Program-made: the position numbers and the translations under genes | NCBI GenBank assembly: GCA_964019055.1 | Contig: OZ025219.1 | Location: 204,501-268,500, forward strand | Direction of reading: 5' to 3' | Source of the DNA: Anthopleura xanthogrammica | Taxonomy: Eukaryota > Cnidaria > Anthozoa > Actiniaria > Actiniidae | Length of the DNA: 64,000 nucleotides | The notes under the pieces: model-generated | Database searches by the model: none | Told to the model about the DNA's origin: nothing | Seen by the model: the letters and a program-made list of their open reading frames with translations, nothing else | In this document: one piece after another, positions 57,701 through 64,000 of the stretch | How the letters are laid out: each line of letters begins with the position of its first letter | Numbering within the stretch: the first letter of the stretch is position 1

Positions 57701-60700
57701 TAAACCCCAGATTTTGAATTTGCGTAAGTGTTTTTTTTCAATTACTTTGAGAAATGGTGATCTGTCTCGGGACCCGAGGTATTTGTGGATCGCACTCGTT
57801 CGGCCATGTACTGTTGTGTACTGATATAGTGAGAGTACAGCTTTCTTATACTCAAACCAAATCCCACGAAGATCAAGACGAAAAACACCATGAACTTTAG
57901 GACGTCCTGGATGAGATAGTACAAAGACAGCTGTAGCGGACCAAGGAAATCATTCATTTGTAAAACATTAGACAAGAGGATAAAACTCAGCAACATCCCA
58001 ATCGAGAAGAAACTGTTGGAAAGCAAGATGATCTTGTACAAGGAGGAGGTGTCAAAACCTTTAATAGGATCCAAAACAGCCCAGTTCCCTGTTCTCCCGA
58101 ACGCGTACAGCCTCAGTGAGTAAGACAGCAGGAAAAAAATTATCATGATCATTGACAATGTGTTCCACAACTGTCTGAAATAGAGTTTTCTTAAGCTTCC
58201 TTGGGTGCAGAATTCTTTGACGTTTTGGAAGATCATACCAAGCAGCCAAACAAGTATGAGCCACTCTGAAATTATAACAAAGACATTATTCCAGGGTTTT
58301 CCCAAGTCGCACGAGAGTTAAAGTCAAACATGGGTCGTATTGATACAAAGAAACAGCTCAAATAAATAATCATATTTTCACGAGAATGACACGTGGTCTG
58401 AAATGAAAAAAAATACGCCCAAGCTAAAGAGGTTTATTCCATCCCACATTCCTATGCACAAAGAGGTTGTTACGATCTTTCTTTGAACATCGGAAAGTCG
58501 ATTTCTTTGTTTCCCTAAATGTATATCAAACAAGAAAAACCTTAATGGTAGTCGAGCAATTTCCATATATATGTGCGCCTAAACTGTAGAATGAACTTCT
58601 GCAGTTTTCTTTCACATGCTTTCAGTTCGACCCTGTGGAGCTGTGCCACTGCTGTACTTGCCGAGTGGTGATTAGCGATATAAGAATAAAGAGCAAAAGA
58701 AAAAAAGTGCGATGCACTAGAGAAGGATTTGTGGTAAGATTTAACCCTACCTGGAATGGATGGCTTCATAATTTCTTTGTTAAACTTGTCTTGAAAGGAT
58801 GACAGAATAAGCAACACGACAAAAAACAAATTGTACCAGAAATGACTGATGTACTTAACCATCGGCTTCTTTAACACTTTAGCCACCTCTGAAGAAGGTG
58901 CTACGATGTGCGCCAAGGCTAGGAATGGCAGTAGAAGAACATGGCGGATCACAAACAACGCGATGCTCAAGTAACTCCTGTCTCTCCATTTGGGCTCGGA
59001 TTTGAAGATAGAGTAGATGTTGTCGTACAGGACTTTGTTTAGACAAAGCTGACTATAAGGGTGACCTACAAGCTGTGATAAGAAATAACAGTTCAAGTCT
59101 TTAGCTTAAAAGGCTGGTTTTACTGACCCGGTGCTCAACCAACTGAGCCAACCGGGCAAAAAAGCAATTGGCGATGTTCTCAAATTATGATGACAGAAGC
59201 ATAAGTTCTTATAATTACATGTTTGTCAAACTTTCTCAAAATATTGATTTTTACCTGTTGTTTTAAGAAATTCAAAGAAAAATATAGAATCCCGTACAAA
59301 ATTTAGGGTTTGGCCCTGTTGAAATTCAAAACGTGTATGGTTGCTCAATTAATTTTTGAAGATTATGCGGTTTCGAGTGGTTTTGTGTGCGCGCGCACAT
59401 GGTTGGCTCAAATTGAATGTTTAAAAGTAGCATATCACCTTAAGGGCATTCGAAGAAATTTTGATTAACGATAGTTTTTGGGAAAAATGACATTCCACTA
59501 ATTAAAAATCAGGTGTCTTGTTTTCATTTTCTGAGTTTTAGTGCCTTTACTTTGTAAAACAGTCCCAAACAGGATTTGTTTTGGTCGGTGACATCAACAC
59601 AAAATCATTAGAGTCAATGTCTTTATTAAATTTGTTACCTTTTCGTTGCCTTGTTTGATTGCTCGTTTCAAAAATTTCAAACGCTTTGCATCCTTTTTAT
59701 TCTTTCCATCGCGGTTATTATCACCTCCATCGCCATTTTCACCTTCATCTTGGACGGTTCTATTTTCGTTTTCCTGCATATCTGTTAGCATTTTGATTTC
59801 CTCGAAGGATCGACATTGTTCCATCAAATCAACGGTAAAATCTTCACATTTCTCAGATTCCTTTTTATACTCCTCTTTGAACTCCACGTTTACTCTGGGA
59901 TGTAAATAAGATATGCAATGTTACAGCGCTTTTAATAATTCTGAGACCTAAAGCTGCATCTACACGAGCAATGTTTTCCTTGACAATTTTTATTGCTCGC
60001 TTAGACGATTGAGCTAGTTTTCCTTGACATTTTCTTATTGACAAGGTTTCCTTCCGTGTAGATGATGAGCAAGTTAGTTTTCCTTCACAAGTTTCGATCA
60101 GTGAAGTAACTGGCTGGGAACTAATCTCATTAATATTCCTTGCCACATTTTCCTTGTTGACCGTCTACACGAGCAAATTTCATCCTTGGCAATTTTTCCT
60201 TGTCAAGGAAAAATTGGTCGTGTAGATGCCGCTTAACGGACTCCAGGCGTCTGGCGTTTTGGCAAAATTTCGAATTGAGAACACAAAAAATTTCGATTTG
60301 TTAACACAAAATTTCGAGTTGCTATATTACAGGAAATATTTTGATTTCCGGGAACAGATTCAGTAACTTATCAGTCACAACAAGAGACAACAAACCGCCC
60401 AAGCCCGACTAATAAGGTTATTTCTCCTTTGGAGCATAGTTAATTTATAATGGACTATGTTTGGAGCTAGATTACTACTTTTGCCATTATATTCCAGATA
60501 TTCAATGAGTTTAACAAGTTTTAGAAATTCAATCGAAATACTTTTGAGAGAAGAACAATATGCACACTTGTTGATTGAAAAGTCTTGAGTTCTTTTTTCT
60601 TTAGAGCTTCGTAATTTTTGTTTAAAAATCAAGTATGCATAAATATTTACCTGGATTTTTTAAGCAAATTTTTGTTCAGCTCGAAGATAGTCTTAAGGAG

Positions 60701-61336
60701 CGGGTTGTCTGTTGCTCCGTGGTGTATGAACATGTAGCAGTTGTAGAGTGGGTTAGCCTTTTCCTGATACGTCTTAAACTCGGATATTACAACGTGCTCC
60801 GTGGGACTCTTGACCATGTGAGGTTTAACGGTGATCCGTCTTAGAGTTTTGTACGCTTGGGAGGAATCTTTTGTTCCTTCGGCTTTCTGATCATGTTTTA
60901 CTTTATACCCCTTACCGATGAAGTAGTCCACAATATCGTAGCTGTTAGACTGCAATGCCACTATCAGTGGAGTTTGAAAACCCTCCTCCTGCGTCATATC
61001 TGTTGGACCAAGATCATCCTTCTCTTTCAATCTCTCAAGACGCTCGACAATCATCTTAACGCTTTCAAAAGCATTCTGCCTGACAGCAGTGAATAAAACT
61101 CCACCAACCTTCGCTCCTTTTTCGAAGAGCACCTCCAAAACTTTACCATTGTCCTTTTGAATGGCTGTTGTTAAGATTATTTTGGTGTACCTTCGATCTT
61201 CACGAAGATTGATCTGTTTCTCTTCCACTAGTTTCTTGATCATTGTAACATCACCTTTCGAAACTGCTTGGTGCAGTTCTTTCCATTCAGGCTTGCTGGT
61301 GAGAAGCTCCTCGTACTCATACTTTGTGCGGGCCAT
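54717..61336 (-). CDS. TRPC-like cation channel, copy 2
   Basis: Exons 61336..60651, 59894..59639, 59072..58751, 58265..57746, 57082..56884, 56448..56296, 55720..55688, 55589..55563 and 54881..54717 give 786 residues. Exons 2 to 6 have exactly the lengths and phases of copy 1 (256, 322, 520, 199, 153 bp). The ankyrin region, EFKEEYKKESEKCEDF linker, six membrane segments, SFHSLFWSLFG pore, INMLIAMM S6 and LPPPLNLIPN motif are all present. Exon 1 is 27 bp shorter than in copy 1 (in-frame losses after the ankyrin part). In the tail I find one 33-bp mini-exon (RCGNADSEHQE), a shortened second one whose acceptor has shifted (uncertain), and no counterpart of the 54-bp exon 7 of copy 1. The last exon reads on 22 codons past the point where copy 1 stops. 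The two genes run tail to tail. Function is as for copy 1. Confidence 0.85.
55228..55385. repeat. Short TIR element (TRPC-2 counterpart)
   Basis: Inverted ends GGCTTTTATCACACGGCGG and CCGCCGTGTGATTAAAGCCC. It is the arm-2 equivalent of 41608-41760 and carries no duplication breakpoint. Confidence 0.75.
57307..57593. mobile_element. 287-bp TIR element in TRPC-2 intron 4
   Basis: The ends CAATAGGCCATTTGCAACAA and TTGTTGCAAAAGGACTATTG are inverted repeats that continue through ACAGYCACGTG. It is absent from TRPC-1. It contributes to an open frame (57407-57183) that mimics an extra exon. Confidence 0.85.
58380..58437 (+). repeat. CAYGTGTCATTC-family repeat end (TRPC-2 intron 3)
   Basis: GAGAATGACACGTGGTCTG ... 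CCCAAGCTAAAGAGGTTTAT, the counterpart of 37679-37735. Confidence 0.7.
59117..59156 (-). mobile_element. Truncated tRNA-like SINE head (TRPC-2 intron 2)
   Basis: On the minus strand GCCCGGTTGGCTCAGTTGG then TTGAGCACCGGGTCA. It has an A box only. The arm-1 equivalent is 37079-37118. Confidence 0.65.
59952..60232. mobile_element. TIR element nested in an older palindrome
   Basis: The ends AGCTGCATCTACACGAGCAA and its inverse ...TCGTGTAGATGCCGCT flank about 280 bp with repeated TTTTCCTTG / CAAGGAAAA words. On either side lie the outer remnants (GACCTAA and TTAACGGACTCCAGGCGTCT) of the palindrome that is whole in TRPC-1 (36078-36340). Confidence 0.8.
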
Positions 61337-61792
61337 CACTGCACAAGCAAGCACACTTACTTCTCTTCCCTGAGATTGAGATGCTGCTAGTGCAGGTGCA
61401 GAACTGATCTGAACGAACCCTCAATGGTATAACAGGGCTCCTGTTGATAGCAGAGGCGTAAGCAACTAACTGGACTACCCTGCAGTTTACTTCTTTTTCA
61501 ATAAATTTAAAGGTTTCTATATATCTATCTCTTTTGTCATTATGACGTAAAACTCAAAGCAAATTAAGAAACAAAAGCCGCACAGGAACCATGGAACTGG
61601 GTAGATTCTTAAGTGAGTTTTGACACATCCATGCACGCTGATGACAGAAACAGGACCGTTTTATTTAATTAATGCGTTCACAATTCAGTGATCAAGCAAA
61701 TAATTTAAGTTTAAAAAGAAAACCTGAGAAAAGATACGTATCGTCACTGTTTGTTAACAATTAGCCAGGCTAGATTCGTATTAAATAATTAC

Positions 61793-63550
61793 TTGACTGC
61801 ATTTGGAGCAGGTATTGAGATTCGGAGACAATATTAGCTAATTGCCTTCGGTGAGTCGTTTTCACTTGAATGGATTTCTTCTAGACAGTTCGTCTCGTTA
61901 TTGGTGGATTAGAACTGAAGTGACAGAAAATTGCATAATTTTTCAAAACAAGTCTTGTTTTCTATCATTTATATAGGCAAGTATGTACGTATTATCACAC
62001 GAGATAACGTTTCCGACTGTTTTTCCGGTTGAGGGGAATTCGAGCATGAATATTTCCCGCTCTGGGAATAAACAAGTTTCTAAATTAAAGACTAGGAGCG
62101 CGTATGAACACATTTATTTGAATTTGTCAAGAGTTTGTTCCCTTTCTTTTCTTCTTTTCTTTAGACTTCTTTTACTTTTCTTTTCCTAAAGCCGAAAGCC
62201 TACTTTGAGCATATTTATTCCACATGAAGTGAATAGTTGAATGGTGAAATACTTCTTTAATTGAGTGTTGCATCTCTACGTTAGGAAGGTTTATAATTTT
62301 GACTGCTACGTCAAAATTGTCTCACGATTGAGGATCATGATTTGTGGGGGACCGCGACATTTCGACTGCAAGCTGCTAGTCTTCATCAGGCGATGGTGTA
62401 GTCGACAAACGAATAAGTATCATTTCTTTAAAACTAGCCGCTTGTAGGCAACAAAATGGACCTAGTGGGAGGATACTACATTACCTTGTCGTCTGTCATT
62501 TGAAAATGAAACTTTTTTTTATATAAAATATATTTCTTTTTTACTTTTTGTGTTTTTTTTTTACTTTCCTCAATTACCCTCTGAAGTCAGCTTTTTGTGG
62601 GAGGATGTGAAAACCAAAGAACAAGTAAAGATGCACACCACTATGAAACAACTGGTCCCGTGTAATAAATCAGTGTTGAGAATTCAACAACCATTAAATA
62701 TATCAAATTGAAAATCCGAGTTGCAACTGTCTGATGGTTCTAGCATATCACACATAGCACCCTACAAGGCTTACTTTTGCCTTCGTCACATAGCACCCTA
62801 CAAGGCTAGTTTTGCCTTCGTCACATAGCACCCTACAAGGCTAGTTTTGCCTTCGTCACATAGCACCCTACAAGGCTAGTTTTGCCTTCGTCACATAGCA
62901 CCCTACAAGGCTAGTTGTGTTCGTCAGAACATATAGTTAATAGAGGGGACTCCTGTATTAACTATGGTCACAATGTTCTTGCTAAAGTCGTCAGTGGCCA
63001 ATATCTTTCTCATACGTTTTGCTAGTGACTTTAATTGACGGTTTCAATACTGAAAAACGAAAGATATGAAGGACAAGCGCATAAAAACAAGAGAGGGAAA
63101 AATAAATATATAAAAGGAATAAAAAAAGCCAAAGTTTCGAAAAATTCAACTTAATCAGCTCCCATGTGATCTCATGTAATGTTTACCTTGTTTATTCATG
63201 CTCGAATTCCCCTTAATCGGAAAACAGTCCTTGAGAACGTAATCTCGTGTGATAATATGTCAGTACTTGCCAAAACATATATTATTGTGTCATGTTATTA
63301 TAAAGCTATCATTCATTGTAAAAAGCGCTGGTCTGCCTTGTCTTTACTATTTGCAGATCAGTGTTGTGTATTTGTAAATGGTTAACCAAAGTAATCTTGA
63401 ACTAGAAATAGTGCTTTTTATTTCCACCAATAACTAGACGAGCTTTCTAGAAGAAATCCATTCAAGTGAAAACGGCTCGCCGAAGGCATTTATCCAACAT
63501 AATAGAAGTCTCTGAATCTCAAGATCTGCTTCAAACGACGGTCAGGCTGC
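61793..63550. mobile_element. Element with long terminal inverted repeats (arm 2)
   Basis: The counterpart of 32925-34515. The left end GAGCAGGTATTGAGATTCGG and right end CTGAATCTCAAGATCTGCTTC are inverted, and the inner CTTGAATGGATTTCTTCTAG pairs with CTAGAAGAAATCCATTCAAG. It is longer than the arm-1 copy because of a 35-bp tandem array at 62751-62925. Confidence 0.75.
62751..62925 (+). repeat. 35-bp tandem array (about 5 units)
   Basis: The unit is CACATAGCACCCTACAAGGC followed by TAGTTTTGCCTTCGT, starting at 62751, 62786, 62821, 62856 and 62891 (last one partial). The first unit has a variant. Arm 1 has a single CCCTACAAGGCTAGTTTTG, so the array expanded after the inverted duplication. 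Confidence 0.95.
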
Positions 63551-63712
63551 TATTATGTCTATTTATTGGCAGATTATCCGCACGGGTGGGACCTTGAAAT
63601 AAGTTAGGACAGAGCTCTAATAGGTTTCTTCTGACCAATTTTATTTTTATTATTTTTATAATTTTCGCTTCGCTACGCACGGTCCGTATATTATAACCTC
63701 GTGCCATCCGCC

Positions 63713-64000
63713 TTCCTATTCAATCAAATGGTATTTCCGAGTACAAGCAATAGAGTTAATATTATAATTACGGTTCTGACGTAACACAATTTAAGCATGT
63801 ATACTGTGCGTCCTGAAATAGACAACGAAAGATTACATGTCTTACAATCCCTAAAACTCTGAGAACATTCAGCAAATACTTTTTTGAGAAAGATTTTTTT
63901 CAACATACTATTATAAGCTTTTTACAAAAAAGTTCTATATATGACTCTAAAACTACTCAAGATATTACTTTCAAGCTTTCATATCTTTGAAACGTCCGTG
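63713..64000. other. Non-coding edge of the window
   Basis: AT-rich sequence outside the inverted arm. Nothing recognised. Confidence 0.5.

Larger units (their letters stand above)
54560..63712 (-). repeat. Right arm of the large inverted duplication (TRPC-2)
   Basis: The reverse complement of 32771-42180 at exon, intron and flank level. It ends at CCGTATATTATAACCTCGTG (about 63683-63702). Confidence 0.9.

Noticed and set aside
62751..62925. CRISPR-like direct repeats
   Set aside because: The units are contiguous 35-bp tandem repeats without unique spacers, in an animal genome next to a transposon.

Overview
The window is animal nuclear DNA. It is AT-rich, intron-rich and full of short transposable elements. 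The gene set (TRPC-type cation channels, cystinosin-like transporters, deoxyribose-phosphate aldolase, a long C2H2 zinc-finger array, KCTD-type BTB sequences), the compact genes and the many small palindromic elements fit an anthozoan cnidarian, most likely a stony coral. That taxonomic placement is inference; no ribosomal or mitochondrial marker is present.

Left third (1-28 kb). Three cystinosin-like copies lie on the minus strand. Copy A (4479-2754) is broken. Copies B (14667-12176) and C (19319-16792) are intact two-exon genes. Between A and B, on the plus strand, is a four-exon gene (6719-9857) joining two WW-like exons to 18 C2H2 fingers. A three-exon deoxyribose-phosphate aldolase gene (23051-20959, minus) follows, then two unrecognised coding stretches on the plus strand (23933-24652 and about 27184-28057). 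The rest holds LINE relics, tRNA-derived SINEs, inverted-repeat elements and simple repeats.

Right half (28.9-63.7 kb) is one complex of segmental duplications. Block 1 (about 28905-32275) and block 2 (about 43925-52560) are paralogous. Each carries an unrecognised lysine-rich protein gene (plus), a BTB/T1 (KCTD-type) gene (minus) and a short minus-strand ORF resembling a KCTD C-terminal domain. The blocks have decayed in a complementary way: block 1 keeps the lysine-rich ORF and the C-terminal-domain ORF, while block 2 keeps the BTB ORF. Two TRPC genes form a tail-to-tail inverted pair (34967-41968 plus; 61336-54717 minus) in about 9 kb inverted arms that reach about 32771 and 63712. Reconstructed exon by exon, they give 793- and 786-residue channels with identical splice phases in the core.

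On top of this, a 4531-bp segment from just before the last TRPC-1 exon into the BTB gene has been tandemly duplicated (41605-46135 and 46136-50663). No indel is visible between the two units, so the event is recent or an assembly artefact. The junction carries a few non-matching bases beside a transposon terminal repeat, which favours a real rearrangement.

The strongest observations are the complementary decay of blocks 1 and 2, the inverted TRPC pair with copy-specific transposon insertions (one with a clean TTAA empty site in the other copy), and the WW-like/zinc-finger fusion. All exon boundaries are read by eye from splice consensus, phase and comparison between paralogues.
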